NCBI GenBank assembly: GCA_001931905.2
Contig: MSJI02000915.1
Span: 104,603-168,602 of the forward strand
DNA length: 64,000 nt
From: Cladosporium sp. IMV 00045
Taxonomy: Eukaryota > Ascomycota > Dothideomycetes > Cladosporiales > Cladosporiaceae
Direction: 5' to 3'
The notes below the pieces were generated by a model. The model was not told the origin of the DNA. It searched no databases and saw only the letters and a list, made by a program, of their open reading frames with translations. A program made the position numbers and the translations under genes. The stretch's first letter is position 1. Each line of letters opens with the position of its first letter. Positions 30,816 through 41,753 of the stretch are shown piece after piece.

Positions 30816-31319
30816 CTATGCTTCCAGGTTAATACCACGGCCGAATCTGCCATACAGTTCGGCTTTGAGCTCGCCCATCTCCTCGCGCAGCTCACCCAAT
30901 TTCTCCTCGAGAGCTGTCACTTCATCATTGATTTTCTCCACCGAAGCCGAAAGGCGCTCCTGCACCTCAGGGAGCGGTAATGAGTAGAAGGAGTCACCAA
31001 TCTTGTATCTATGAATGCATGAGTAATTTTGACATCGCGGATTTTGCATGCTGCAAGCACTCACGGTACTTTCTCGTCCTCATCTGCGAGCTCCAGCTCG
31101 GATGAGATCTCTTCCAGATCTTCCTTGTCTTTCTGCGTGGTTGTTAGCTTTCATGAGGAACTCCGCGTGTCGTCAAAGCTTACCTGTTTGGTTTTCAAGT
31201 CATCCTCGAGCAGCTTTTCCTTACTGTGCAGGCGGCTGAAACGGTTGATTCTGTCCTGGTCTTCCTTGCGGACTTCCTTCTCCTCGCCCATCGCCTCCTC
31301 CTCCTCCTTGGACAACTGG
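30816..31319 (-). CDS. PFD4: Prefoldin subunit 4, 5' end lost in the gap (copy 1)
   Basis: Exons 2-4 (31315-31184, 31132-31065, 31008-30816) are present and intact. Exon 1, only 7 codons in copy 2, would lie in the N run, so the gene is partial for assembly reasons. Prefoldin is the hexameric chaperone that passes unfolded actin and tubulin to CCT. The C-terminus LYGRFGRGINLEA is the subunit 4 hallmark, and the two flanking helices form the coiled-coil tentacle. The encoded residues match copy 2 almost exactly. Confidence 0.88.
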
Positions 31320-31339
31320 NNNNNNNNNNNNNNNNNNNN
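31320..31339. other. Assembly gap (20 N)
   Basis: A run of exactly 20 Ns sits at the junction of the two block copies. Sequence on the left ends inside the prefoldin gene and on the right begins 61 bases before a VPS3 start. This looks like a scaffolding gap, not a sequenced junction. Confidence 0.98.
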
Positions 31340-31400
31340 ATATACAACCTCCCTTCCTCGCGTGTCACAAAGACACAATGGTTGGTTGGCCTGACCGGCG

Positions 31401-34400
31401 ATGGAAGCGCAGCATGGCTCCCTGAACAGCGACAGCGACACCGACGGAGCCTACGTCCTCCGCGACTTGATCAAAGACGTCCCGCTCTCGGCCGACGGCG
31501 AGGACAGCAATGTATACATCACCTGCGTAGACGCCTGGAATGGCAACCTATACATCGGAACCTCTGCCGGAGAGTTATTACACTTTGTCTCTATTCCGCC
31601 CGAGGCTGGCGATGAGACCGGACAGCCGACCTGGATCATCGCTTCCAGGCTGCAGCCGCCGTTCAATACCGCGCAGGATCCTCCCGACAATGGCGTGAAA
31701 CAGATACTTATATTGCCCGACTCCGGCAAGGCTTGCGTTCTCTGCAATGGTACCCTCACATTCTACACGCTGCCGGAATTGAGCCCTGCATTTGGCGGGA
31801 AGATCAAGCAGGCGGGATGCACATGGGTTGGTGGACTGGATCGAAATGACGAGCTGGAAGAGCACGATGTCGGAACCAATGGCACGGTCATTGTCATTTG
31901 TCTGAAGCAAAGGCTACGCCTGATTCGCATTGGAGAAGAGGCGAGGAAGATTAGAGACATTGAGCTGGGCGGAGTCGGCGCCATACAACGACGAGGAGAC
32001 CTGGCGTGCGTGGCTGATGGCACCTCTTATTCTCTGCTCGATGTCGTAAATCAGCGCAAAAACGATCTTTTCCCGATTTCTTCGACATCAGAGCCGGAGC
32101 CTACACCACAGGCGAATACACTAGAGCCTCCGGCAACATCTTCACATCAAGCTTCGCGAAGCTTGTCAGGTCGAAGTCCCGTACGCGTTGGGCGTCACGA
32201 ACGAAACACCAGCCTTGGTGGCAACTTGCAAGACAAAGATCGTCTGAGACCGGACAGTTCTTCGCCTTGGCCCGCGCGTAGCTCTTCCAAGACGTCAGCA
32301 TCTCCCACAGACTCACCAAGCCGTACAACTAGCCCAGAAAAGTCGGACGCGGGAAGTGAAAGTGCGCCGCCTCCGCCGCCACCAAAAGATGATGCGCCTC
32401 CGAAAGAAGCGACCAACCGACCCTTGCCGCCAAACATTGCTTCGCCTACACCGACCGAATACTTGTTGACAACCGGCACCAAGGCCTCCGAACCTGGTGT
32501 GGGCATGTTCGTCAACCTGGACGGTGACGTTGTCCGTGGTACGATAGAGTTCACCAGCTATCCACACTGTCTGATTTTAGAAGGCGGCAGAGACAGCTCG
32601 ATGCCGGGCGCGCCTGAGAATGAGTCTGACGGATACGCCATAGCGCTTGTGCAGCGCAGTCTGCGAGGCAACAAACGTACCGCTATCGAGATACAGAGAT
32701 GGGACGTTGAGCCTGGAGAAGCTCACCATACCAAGCATTGGTTGGATTTGCCTCACGAGCAGGACACCACGAATGCAGATGATATCGCAGACGGCGTTGG
32801 TCTACGAACTGCGACTACATCGAACGAATTGGCCGTTCCCGAAATCAGCACCAATCTGAGGTTGCGACGTTTACACATCGGCGCTGGCGAAGATCAGCCG
32901 GACGAGGCAGAACTCGAGCGAAATCAAGAAGAAGACAGTTTCACAGCCCGCTTTGCGCAGACCAAGGTCAGCGTTTTGTTGTTTTGTGGCAAGCAAGTCA
33001 ACTGGCTGGTGCGTAGCTCGTTGCTCGTCCGTCTGGAACGTCGATTAGACAAGGCAGTCTCTTCGAACGGCAATCTCACGATCGATGCTGCGAAAGTCCA
33101 GGAGGTCATCAACGACATTCGCGGTCAAGAAGCTCTCAATGAACTTGACTTCTTGACCCTGACATACATTCGCCAAAAGGCGTCACTGTTGCTGTTCGGC
33201 AATCTATTACTGACAACAGCCAACGGCGTCATCGCTTACGAGCGCGATAAGAAAGCCGCCGGTGAAGCACTCGTCGAAGGCGAGATTGACCCAAGAACGA
33301 TACTTGGTCTCGTGCCGCCTTTGTCAAAAGAGGTCAAGGTGGGCCAAGACGGCGTCTGGGTATCTCAGGGTCTACGTGACACGATCCACGCCTTGCGCGA
33401 TGCCATGGGCGACGCAGAAATTGCACCAGACACTCGAGGCCCTTACGGCGACAATCTGCTGCAAGTCATCAAGCGCTACCTCGTCGTTTGGCGGAAGAAG
33501 AAGGGCTTTGGCAGTGTGGCGGATGAAACTCACGTCTTCCAAACAGTCGATGCGGCCCTACTTCACGTTCTACTCCTTCTGGATCAATATAGTCCTCGCG
33601 GCCCAGCCACTGGTGGCTCTGTCAGGTCAGAGCTGAATGATGTAGTGGACAAGGGTGTGGACTGCTTCGACCGAGCCGTGGAGCTTTTCGAAACCTTTGA
33701 CAGACTCTACGTTCTGAGTCGTCTATATCAATCCCGCAAAATGCCTGGTCAAGTCTTGTCAACTTGGAGGCGCATTGTTGATGGTGAACGAGATGTAGGC
33801 GGTGAGCTGCTCGAGGGAGAATATGACATCCGCCGCTACTTGACCAAGATACGCGACCAGCAATTAGTCGAAAAATACGGCACCTGGCTTGCAAACCGCA
33901 ACGCAAAACTCGGCGTCCAAGTCTTTGCAGACGACAGTGGAAGGATCAAGTTCCAACCATCCGAAGCTGTCGCTCTACTCAAAGCGAAGGCACCGGGTGC
34001 TGTGAAAGACTACCTTGAACATCTCGTCTTTGGAAAGAATCATGTTCAATACGTCAACGACCTGATCACCTTCTACCTTGACACTGTCCTGCACGAGCTT
34101 GAGCAGTCTCCGCAAGCCAAATCCAACCTCATAGAGTCTTACGAGACGTATCGAGCGTTGGTCCCACCAAAACCCACATACCGCCAATTCATAACCGACA
34201 ACGCCATTGATGCGGATTGGTGGCACAACCGCTTGCGTCTCCTGCAGCTCATCGGTGGGAGCCACGGAGCGGCATCCAAATACGACGTGCACGCTGTCGG
34301 CCAACGACTCAGTCCTTATAGCGACGCACTGGTGCCGGAAATGATCATTTTGAACGGTCGCGAGGGCAAGCATGAAGAAGCACTGCGACTCCTCACTCAC

Positions 34401-34856
34401 GGTCTTGGGGACTACGACACTGCTATCCGATACTGTTTACTTGGCGGGTCGTCTATTTTCCACCCTGGCTCCAATCTACTGCCAGAGCAATCCCTGCCAT
34501 CAAAAGAGGAACAGGCGAGACTGTTCCACACCCTTCTACACGAGTTCTTCCGCATCGAAGACCTCGGCGAGCGACTTGAGCGGACATCAGAGTTGCTGGA
34601 GCGATTCGGGGGATGGTTTGAGATCGAAGAAGTCCTGGCATTGATCCCGGACGGATGGAGCGTGGAGATCGTAAGTGGGTTCCTGGTACACGCTCTGCGG
34701 AGGCTGGTCAGAGAGAAGAACGAAACGGTGGTTGTCAAGGCATTGAGCTCGGCGCAGAATCTAAGAAGCAGTGTCGAGACTGCAGAGAAGCACGAGAGGA
34801 TTGGTCCGGTGTTTGTGAACAGTGAGGGCGGTGGAGACAGTGTAGACGTTCATTGA
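31401..34856 (+). CDS. VPS3: CORVET subunit Vps3 / TGFBRAP1-like (copy 2)
   Basis: 1151 residues, the same length as copy 1 and intact. I count about 30 amino-acid differences. They are spread across the protein, with several in the disordered Ser/Pro-rich insertion and three in the last five residues. Most nucleotide differences are silent third-position changes. That pattern shows both copies have been under purifying selection since they separated. Only 61 bases of upstream sequence remain before the gap, so its promoter is not assembled here. Confidence 0.82.
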   Translation: MEAQHGSLNSDSDTDGAYVLRDLIKDVPLSADGEDSNVYITCVDAWNGNLYIGTSAGELLHFVSIPPEAGDETGQPTWIIASRLQPPFNTAQDPPDNGVKQILILPDSGKACVLCNGTLTFYTLPELSPAFGGKIKQAGCTWVGGLDRNDELEEHDVGTNGTVIVICLKQRLRLIRIGEEARKIRDIELGGVGAIQRRGDLACVADGTSYSLLDVVNQRKNDLFPISSTSEPEPTPQANTLEPPATSSHQASRSLSGRSPVRVGRHERNTSLGGNLQDKDRLRPDSSSPWPARSSSKTSASPTDSPSRTTSPEKSDAGSESAPPPPPPKDDAPPKEATNRPLPPNIASPTPTEYLLTTGTKASEPGVGMFVNLDGDVVRGTIEFTSYPHCLILEGGRDSSMPGAPENESDGYAIALVQRSLRGNKRTAIEIQRWDVEPGEAHHTKHWLDLPHEQDTTNADDIADGVGLRTATTSNELAVPEISTNLRLRRLHIGAGEDQPDEAELERNQEEDSFTARFAQTKVSVLLFCGKQVNWLVRSSLLVRLERRLDKAVSSNGNLTIDAAKVQEVINDIRGQEALNELDFLTLTYIRQKASLLLFGNLLLTTANGVIAYERDKKAAGEALVEGEIDPRTILGLVPPLSKEVKVGQDGVWVSQGLRDTIHALRDAMGDAEIAPDTRGPYGDNLLQVIKRYLVVWRKKKGFGSVADETHVFQTVDAALLHVLLLLDQYSPRGPATGGSVRSELNDVVDKGVDCFDRAVELFETFDRLYVLSRLYQSRKMPGQVLSTWRRIVDGERDVGGELLEGEYDIRRYLTKIRDQQLVEKYGTWLANRNAKLGVQVFADDSGRIKFQPSEAVALLKAKAPGAVKDYLEHLVFGKNHVQYVNDLITFYLDTVLHELEQSPQAKSNLIESYETYRALVPPKPTYRQFITDNAIDADWWHNRLRLLQLIGGSHGAASKYDVHAVGQRLSPYSDALVPEMIILNGREGKHEEALRLLTHGLGDYDTAIRYCLLGGSSIFHPGSNLLPEQSLPSKEEQARLFHTLLHEFFRIEDLGERLERTSELLERFGGWFEIEEVLALIPDGWSVEIVSGFLVHALRRLVREKNETVVVKALSSAQNLRSSVETAEKHERIGPVFVNSEGGGDSVDVH

Positions 34857-35170
34857 GAGCTTGTGGTTAAATATACATCAGATTTATCAGATATGTACCT
34901 ATTATTTCCCTCGGATACTCATCCGATTCAAGAACCCATCACATCCTGCCTAGAAAAGCCAGGCATCGCGCCGTCCAATCGGCATAAGCCCTTTTCGGCT
35001 TCGGCATTAAATTTCCTTATCTTATCAGAGCCTCCGATCCCTGTCCCGCGCGACCGCAGTTCGACTTTCTTGGGACGGTGAGCCATTGGGAGTACGAAGC
35101 CATTGTTTTCCATATTCTTACCTCACCACCTCCTCGTTTATACTCCGACTCTCTTCCCTGACGGCCGGCC
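34857..35170 (+). promoter_or_regulatory. Sideroflexin upstream region, copy 2
   Basis: Counterpart of 17,183-17,497. The ~115-bp block at about 34,973-35,088 is almost identical to copy 1, including the paired GATA cores at 35,017-35,030. Confidence 0.5.
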
Positions 35171-36396
35171 ATGTCTGCTTCTCTCCCTGGAAACAGAGAC
35201 CTTCCTGCGTCCCAGTATGATCTGAGCACTTACTGGGGCCGCGTGCGACATGCCGCAAACCTGTCGGATCCGAGGTGAGATACATTGCATTTTATGCATA
35301 CGTGTATGCGAGGAGAAGGCAATGCGATGTGAGAGTTGTCGCGCTCTTGTGGCCCCTCTCGTATATGCGGTTCTGCACCCTTGTCGCCCGACAACTTTTT
35401 TACTCAGAAATGCTGACCTCGTTGCGACAACAGCACGCTTCTCACGTCGCCCGCAGGCCTCGAGCACGCAAAGAGCTTGATTACCGAATACAAACAAGGC
35501 AAAATCTCAGACATGACCCCAGAGCTGTGGACGGCCAAGAAGACGATCGACAGCACCTTACACCCTGGTTCGTGCAAAGCATCATTGAAAGAGACGAACA
35601 TTGGCTAAATTGAAACATATCAGACACCGGCGAACCCGTCCTGCTGCCCTTCCGCATGTCCGCCTTCGTTTTCTCCAACCTGGTCGTCACCGCCGGCATG
35701 CTCACGCCCGGCCTTGGAACAGCCGGAACGGCAGGCTGGCAAGTCGCCAACCAGTCTCTCAACGTCGCCATCAACTTCTCCAACGCCAACAAGTCCACCC
35801 CGCTCTCCACCGGCAAGATCATTGAATCCTACTGCCTCGCCGTAGGAGCCTCTTGCGGTGTCGCGCTGGGTCTGAAAGCCCTCGTCCCGCGCCTGCGCGT
35901 CAGCCCCGCCGCCAGAACGGTTCTGGGCCGTCTCGTGCCCTTCGCCGCCGTCGCCAGCGCCGGTGTGCTGAACGTCTTCCTCATGCGCGGCGAGGAGATC
36001 CGCCACGGCATCCCCGTGTACCCTAAAGAAACGCCCGCAGCGCGCGCCAAGCGTGAAGCTGCCGGCGAGACTCTCCAGCCCTTGGGCAAGAGCACGAAGG
36101 CCGCGACGCTCGCCGTCGGCGAGACGGCCATCTCTCGCGTCCTGAATGCTACGCCCATCATGGTCCTGCCGCCTCTCATTCTCGTCCGTCTGCAGCAGTC
36201 TGCTTGGCTTCAGCAGCGGCCGCGTATGGTCACGCCGGTGAATTTGGGTCTGATTTTCGCGACTTCCATTTTCGCTCTGCCGCTTGCACTGGCTGCTTTC
36301 CCGCAGAGAGAGACTGTGAAGGCGACAAGTTTGGAGAAGGAGTTCTGGGAGCAGGGTGGTGATGGTGGATTGGTGGAGTTTAACCGTGGAATTTAA
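35171..36396 (+). CDS. FSF1: Sideroflexin, mitochondrial amino-acid carrier (copy 2)
   Basis: Three exons (35171-35274, 35434-35567, 35624-36396) of exactly the copy 1 lengths give 336 residues. Exon 3 differs from copy 1 at only two residues, Ser to Ala and Lys to Thr, in the hydrophilic loop near residue 215. Both introns are shifted in sequence but keep their sites. Intron 1 is slightly shorter, and the intron 2 donor is GTTCGT instead of GTTGGT. HPDTGE is again interrupted by intron 2. Confidence 0.92.
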
Positions 36397-36949
36397 GTGA
36401 GGGTCTTGTGTGCGATCGACATGAACTTTTACGGCATGTCATGGAGCGTGTCAATATTTCTTTTCGGGAGGGGTTGATGACTTGCATTTTCTCTCGCGAT
36501 GCTTTTCTTTGTTTGAATTCTAGCATGGCGCTAGAGGTGGTTTTATTGTTACTGATAGACTTTGACTGATAGACGTTTCGGTAGCATTTACATGGAGCAA
36601 TTTCCAAAGTTTAGCCCTCAAGCAGTGGAACTAATGACATTACGGAATACTGGAATCAAGTCGGGACCGGATCGCTATTACTTCAACGACCTTATTAGTG
36701 ATCACCTGTTCAGTCATCCAATGTATGATGACTATGCAACTTCTATATCAGGCGCTTCTGGATGATCACACATGGCTTGGTAATGCATCTATAATCAGAC
36801 CCACAAACACGGTTTTGGGTTATCAGTAACTCTTGATAATATTCATATAGGACTTCCGACAAGCTCATTGCCCTGCTGATTTCAGCAACTCAGACAGTCG
36901 CGACATTTCACACCGAGACGTTCTCTACACCCCTCATAGCACGACAACC
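36397..36949. other. Intergenic, copy 2, left of the NmrA-like gene
   Basis: Resembles copy 1 up to about 36,765 and is then copy-specific. The left edge of the copy 2-only insertion lies here. No gene seen. Confidence 0.5.
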
Positions 36950-37969
36950 ATGCCCACCCAGCCCCTCCGCAACATCCTCATAATCGGCGCCGGCGGCACC
37001 AACATAGGCCACCACCTCGCCCTCGCCCCCTCCGCCGACCCGCTCTTCCAGCTCTCCATCCTCACCCGACCCAACAGCAAATCGACCCACCCACCAAACG
37101 CAACCCTAATCCCCATTCCCTCCAACCCAACCCACGCAGCCTACGTCCAAGCCTTCAAAGACCAAGACGCCATCGTCTCATGCCTCGGATTTGAAGGCAA
37201 GAAATCCGAAAAAGCCTTGATTGACGCTGCAGTCGAAGCGGGGGTGAGGAGGTTTCTGCCTAGTGAGTATGGTGTTGACAACACGGATCCTGCAGCCAGA
37301 CAGCTTTCGCCTGTTTTTGACATGAAGGGTGCGACGATTGAGTATTTGCAAAGCAAGGAGGGGAGTAGGCTGGAGTGGACGGCTGTGCCGACGGGGATGT
37401 GGCTTGACTGGTATGTCTGAGCAGTATCACTTACCTCCTCCGTTCAAGTCGCTGAAGAATTCATGTTTCTGACAATCAACAGGGCCCTCAACCCCGCCAC
37501 GCCCTTCATCGGCATCGACATTCACCAGCACACCGCGGAGTACTGGTCCGAACCTCCCTACAGATTCAGCTTCACCACCCTCCCCACCGCCGCGGAAGCC
37601 CTTCGAATCATCCTGCACCGCCCAGACGCTACCAGAAACCGCGTAGTCCCCGTGCAGAACTTCCTTCTCAGCCAGGCAGACATCGTAGCGCTGCTTGAGG
37701 AAATTCAGGGCGTGAAATATTGTGTCTCGCACTTGGGGAGTGCGGAGGATTACATTGAGAGTATGAAGAAACGGTGGACAGAGTCGGGGGGGAAGGATAT
37801 GGAGGCGAGGTTGGGGTTGGCCAAGGCGGGGTTTCTGTTGCCGGGATTCGGGTCGAATTTTGAGGAGAATAGGAGGTGGGGGTTGGGGAACGCGTTGTTT
37901 GGGTTTGAGGCTGGGATGGTGAGGGTTGAGGATGTGGTTAGGGAGGCTTTGGAGAAGTATGCTACTTGA
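36950..37969 (+). CDS. NmrA/isoflavone-reductase-like NAD(P)-binding protein (copy 2 only)
   Basis: Two exons (36950-37410 and 37483-37969) with a 72-nt intron (GTATGT...AACAG) give 315 residues. The N-terminal Rossmann motif is ILIIGAGGTNIG (GxGGxxxG, residues 13-20). SCLGFEGKKSEKALIDAAVEAGVRRFLPSEYG in the middle is the typical NmrA/PCBER-family core (residues about 80-110). Members act as atypical short-chain reductases or as NAD(P)-sensing regulators; which applies here is unknown. Copy 1 of the block has no trace of it, so it is a presence/absence gene between the two haplotypes. It lies between sideroflexin and the AsnRS-like gene, on the same strand as both. Confidence 0.85.
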
Positions 37970-39206
37970 GAAGAGCGGTTGGTATTGTTTGGTAGGTTCG
38001 TTTGGAATTTTTGGTTGGGAAGTCTTCTTTGTTGGACCCGTGATGTTTCAATCGATCTGGAATGCAGATATGATGTTGTTGTTTCATTCTTGGGTGATGA
38101 GCCTGCAGGTATACTTTTGCGCTCCGTCTCCAGCTGTACGATTGTCATATTTGAGCTTCATGAGTGTTCCCCACGGAGCTGTAAGATTTCGACCAGAATC
38201 ATAGTTCTGAGTGCCGTCCGGTGGTCCCATTGATCTAGAGCCAGTCATTGCTCAACTCCGGGCCCCTATCAACTTCGTGTCTAGCACGTGTGTGATTTGT
38301 CATCTTTCAAATGGAATGCACTAGCTATGTTGAATTTTCGCTTGGAATTGCAAGCACAGTAGAAAATGATATTGACAAAAAAAATTGAAGTGCAAATACT
38401 TCGAAGGTCGGACGTGAGATCGTGCTAGCACATTCGTCAATCCCGAACAGTTTCGGAGCGGAATTCCCTTCCTTCCACCTTTCTGCCTCCTAATTTCTCA
38501 CTTCCATCCACATACCAGTTCTTGTGACTCGATTTCGTGATGATCATATCATCTCGTTTCAAAACTGCGATTACAGAGATGGCCACTGCATTCATTGACG
38601 TAGCAGTCGTCCCGTCTTACGGCATGCATCCGTATAGCTTACGTATCACATCTTGAGCATGAATCGCAGCTCACCCAATCCTTTGCCAACGCAACATCGC
38701 ACACGTGGCGCCATGAGCTCCAGATCTCCACACACCTGATCACGAACCTGGACCATGAAGACATAATCGACAACAAGGTAAGATCTGTTATCCACTCCTT
38801 CGAACCCATGCCGGTGGAGTCAGTGGGCCTGGGGTTGTACCTGCAGTCGTCCTAGTGTGCGTTTGCTCAATCAGTACTAGCCAAGTCTTGATGTATAACA
38901 CTGGTCTGAACGCATTCTGCCGTTGAGATGGCCGCATGAAAGCCAGCTCAAGAGTGCAGTATCCACCAGCCCGAACGGGGTGGCAGTAGTGTACAGAGAA
39001 AGCATCTTGACGTTGCAAAGCTGATGCCTCGACGGAATGCAGAACGGAACGAAAGTGGGCCGAAAGAGTGAATCGGCAAGCGTGAGACATCAAAATACAA
39101 AGGATGATACCATGACCGGATAGCCACTTTTTGGGTGGCATCGAAAAAACATACGAAAGTTGCAGACCGCACGCACTTTTCAATTCGGGAAACATATTGA
39201 ACGACA
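37970..39206. other. Intergenic, copy 2, right of the NmrA-like gene
   Basis: 1.24 kb. Copy-specific up to about 38,205, then alignable with copy 1. It includes the conserved island at 38,638-38,947. No supported gene. Confidence 0.5.
38638..38947. other. Conserved island upstream of the AsnRS-like gene (copy 2)
   Basis: Counterpart of 19,643-19,950. The intron-like GTAAGA...CTGCAG interval is retained, but the following frame meets a stop two codons later, so a shared coding exon is unlikely. Confidence 0.35.
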
Positions 39207-40700
39207 ATGGCTGCGGTGAGAGTAGCTCAGGTCAAAACGATTGCGCAATTCCTAGACGATTCCATCGAAACTCCAGTCACACTCCGTGGCAGCGTGGATA
39301 GCATCGCCTCAAAAGATGACGACAGCACAATTATCATCCATGATGGCTCTACGATTCGCCAGCTAGCAGTCCACATCTCGGAGGATCTTGATTTCATAGA
39401 CCGTCTGACTCCATGGACGAATATTGAAATCACCGGCGTACCAGGATCAAGCTCAGGGCACGCCATCGACTTTCAGGCCACAAATGTGAGAATATTGGGC
39501 CATTCGGACTCCTCGAATCCTCTGAACCGCGGTCCTGCTGCAACTCTTGCACATCCACATCTGCGCATGCGAACGCTATGGCACGGCCTTCTTATGCGCT
39601 TCAGGTCGGCGACCACTGCTGCTATCACGGACTACTTTCTCAATCATCCTGAGGGGCCGTTCCATCAGGTCCACCACCCTGTCATTACTTGGACGGACTG
39701 TGAAGGCGGCGCAGAGGTGTTTCCGTTGCTTACGCAGAACACCAAACGACAGACCGCGACGCTGAAAGATGACTACTTCGGCGCACGACGCTACTTGACA
39801 GTGACTGCTGCTATTCATGGGGAGGCTTTCGCGATGGGGCTGGATCGTATCTGGATGCTGGCACCTAGCTTTCGTGCAGAGCGTGTCATTGATGACCGTC
39901 ACCTGGCAGAATTTACAATGCTTGAAATAGCACTCAACTACGTTGAGTCCCTCGATCCGCTACTGAAGCTCTGCGAGAATTTCGCTCGTGGCTTAGTCGA
40001 AAGACTTCGACAGTCTCCGGTCGGGCAGGAGTTGCTTGCGAATGTTGGCAGACCAGAAACCACACCTGTTACTCGAAGTGAACTTGAAGCTCGATGGAAT
40101 CTTCTCACGCAGTCTGACTGGCCACGCTTGACACATGCCCAAGCGGTAGATATGATGATTGCAGCAGAAAGCGAGGGGCGGATCAAGTTCCAGCAGACAC
40201 CTGGTTCGGAAACTGATTTTTCAACCGAGCACGAGATGTTCATCTTGGACCACTTCCAGAGGCCGGTTTTCGTCACCCATTACCCTACAAAAATAAGGCT
40301 TTTCTCTGCACTACAATCCCCGCCCCCGGGTCCAGATGGCATACAAACGACAGAGTCGGTAGACTTGTTGTTACCTGGACAGGCCGAAATCTTCAGCGGT
40401 GGCTTGCGCGAACACCGTCTCGATAAGCTGATTGAGGTCTTGAGAAAGAAGCAATTCTTCAGGTTCTTCGATGAGAACAACCCATCAGAGGGCCCGAAGG
40501 TGGGTAGCGACTATCCTTATCTCCAAGAAGGGGAATCTTTGCATTCTTTGGAGTGGTTTGCAGATTTGCGCCGCTACGGAACATCACCACACGGAGGTTT
40601 TGGCATTGGATTCGAGCGCCTTTTGGTATACCTGACCGGAGCACAATCCACCAAAGACGTTATTGCGTTTCCGAGATTTTTCCAATCATGTGAAGCATAG
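39207..40700 (+). CDS. Asparaginyl-tRNA synthetase-like class IIb enzyme (copy 2)
   Basis: 497 residues, intact and colinear with copy 1. The unusual AAIHGE segment, the RAERVIDD loop and the HGGFGIGFER motif 3 are all unchanged. Differences concentrate in the first 80 residues, the OB-fold part, and in surface positions near residues 325-350. Conservation of the altered active-site segment in both copies argues that it is functional, not decay. It is followed 231 bp later by the phosphatase gene, exactly as in copy 1. Confidence 0.75.
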   Translation: MAAVRVAQVKTIAQFLDDSIETPVTLRGSVDSIASKDDDSTIIIHDGSTIRQLAVHISEDLDFIDRLTPWTNIEITGVPGSSSGHAIDFQATNVRILGHSDSSNPLNRGPAATLAHPHLRMRTLWHGLLMRFRSATTAAITDYFLNHPEGPFHQVHHPVITWTDCEGGAEVFPLLTQNTKRQTATLKDDYFGARRYLTVTAAIHGEAFAMGLDRIWMLAPSFRAERVIDDRHLAEFTMLEIALNYVESLDPLLKLCENFARGLVERLRQSPVGQELLANVGRPETTPVTRSELEARWNLLTQSDWPRLTHAQAVDMMIAAESEGRIKFQQTPGSETDFSTEHEMFILDHFQRPVFVTHYPTKIRLFSALQSPPPGPDGIQTTESVDLLLPGQAEIFSGGLREHRLDKLIEVLRKKQFFRFFDENNPSEGPKVGSDYPYLQEGESLHSLEWFADLRRYGTSPHGGFGIGFERLLVYLTGAQSTKDVIAFPRFFQSCEA

Positions 40701-40931
40701 CTCCGTTCTTCGCCATCTCTTCAGGAACTGGTGTATATTAGTCTTTAAATTATTAGCATGGTACTACTGCACACATGTACTGCGCACCAATATTTGTGCA
40801 TCTGTGTCTTTCAATGCAATGCACCAGCTTTTATTGCTTCAGATGACCGATCGCTCGAGGTTGCTCCTCCTCTGGCCCTTACGCTGCTACCCGTTTGTAC
40901 CACTGCTTTTGTGGTTGACAATCACCAAACA

Positions 40932-41753
40932 ATGCCGCCTATCGTACACCTCGTGCGGCACGGGCAGGTACGTTCACATGTGCTTCTCAGATGGATAATC
41001 GCTGACTATCGATTAGGCACAGCAGAACATCGACCCAGACTTCAGGTTCGTCCTGGATCCAAGCCTTACATCCGAGGGTGAACATCAATCTAGGAAGCTT
41101 GCAAGCACATTTCCAATGCACGACCGGATCGAGGCAGTGTTCTCGTCTCCGTTACAACGAGCATTGCACACCGCTCTTTTGGCATTTCCTGCATCTCTAT
41201 CGCCTCGCAGCAAGATCATCGCGCACCCACTTGCTCAAGAGACTAGCGAAGCTCCATGTGATACCGGCCAGAATCGGGGATCACTCGGGAAGAGCTTCTC
41301 GGCAGCCGACGTGGATCTCGCATGTGTCGAGGTGGACTGGAACAACAAGAAAGGTAGATGGTCTCAGGAAGAACATGCGGTGCAACGTCGAGCTGCAGAA
41401 ATGAGGCACTTTCTTGCAGCCCGTCCAGAGCGCGAAGTGGTGCTTGTCACTCATGGCTACTTTCTACGCTATCTTACCGAAGTATTGGCTCTCCGTCCAT
41501 GAGATCCGCTCCACCATGCTGATGCTTTGACCCTACTCAGGAATGGGATGATCTCCTTAAAGATGGTGTCTGTATGTTTCACATCACTTGATCCTATCCC
41601 CCAATTACAGCATGGCTAATCTTGCCGATACTCTTCAAATCAGGGAATGGCAGCTCGTTTGCAAACTGCGAATATCGGTCGTACACCCTCCACCTGTGTG
41701 ATGGTTGCTATATGCTACGTGAAACCCAAGAATCTCGTGGTAGGAGAATGTAA
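40932..41753 (+). CDS. Histidine phosphatase / phosphoglycerate-mutase-family protein (copy 2)
   Basis: Four exons (40932-40967, 41017-41481, 41541-41565, 41644-41753) give about 211 residues. The catalytic motifs are LVRHGQ and LVTHGYFLRYLTE. The microexon donor needs care. Copy 1 has two candidate GTs three bases apart (22,576 and 22,579). Here the first has mutated to AT, leaving only GTGTCT at 41,566. That donor keeps the frame in both copies, so I use it for both. Exon 4 differs at a few positions and ends in TAA rather than TGA. Confidence 0.75.

Larger units (their letters stand above)
13666..31319. repeat. Duplicated block, copy 1 (17.65 kb)
   Basis: Position 13,666 onward matches position 31,340 onward in the same orientation, and the match runs through to the N gap. 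The coordinate offset drifts from 17,674 to 19,026 through indels, the largest being the extra NmrA-like gene in copy 2. Coding parts are nearly identical; intergenic parts diverge more. VPS3 differs at about 30 of 1151 residues by my count. Confidence 0.97.

Noticed and set aside
31320..31339. N run as a biological recombination junction
   Set aside because: Exactly 20 Ns at the point where two diverged copies meet is an assembly convention; there is no sequence to support a real junction.
36765..38210. Copy 2-only segment as a transposable element
   Set aside because: It encodes a complete cellular NmrA-like gene with an intron; no transposase, terminal repeat or clear target duplication is visible.
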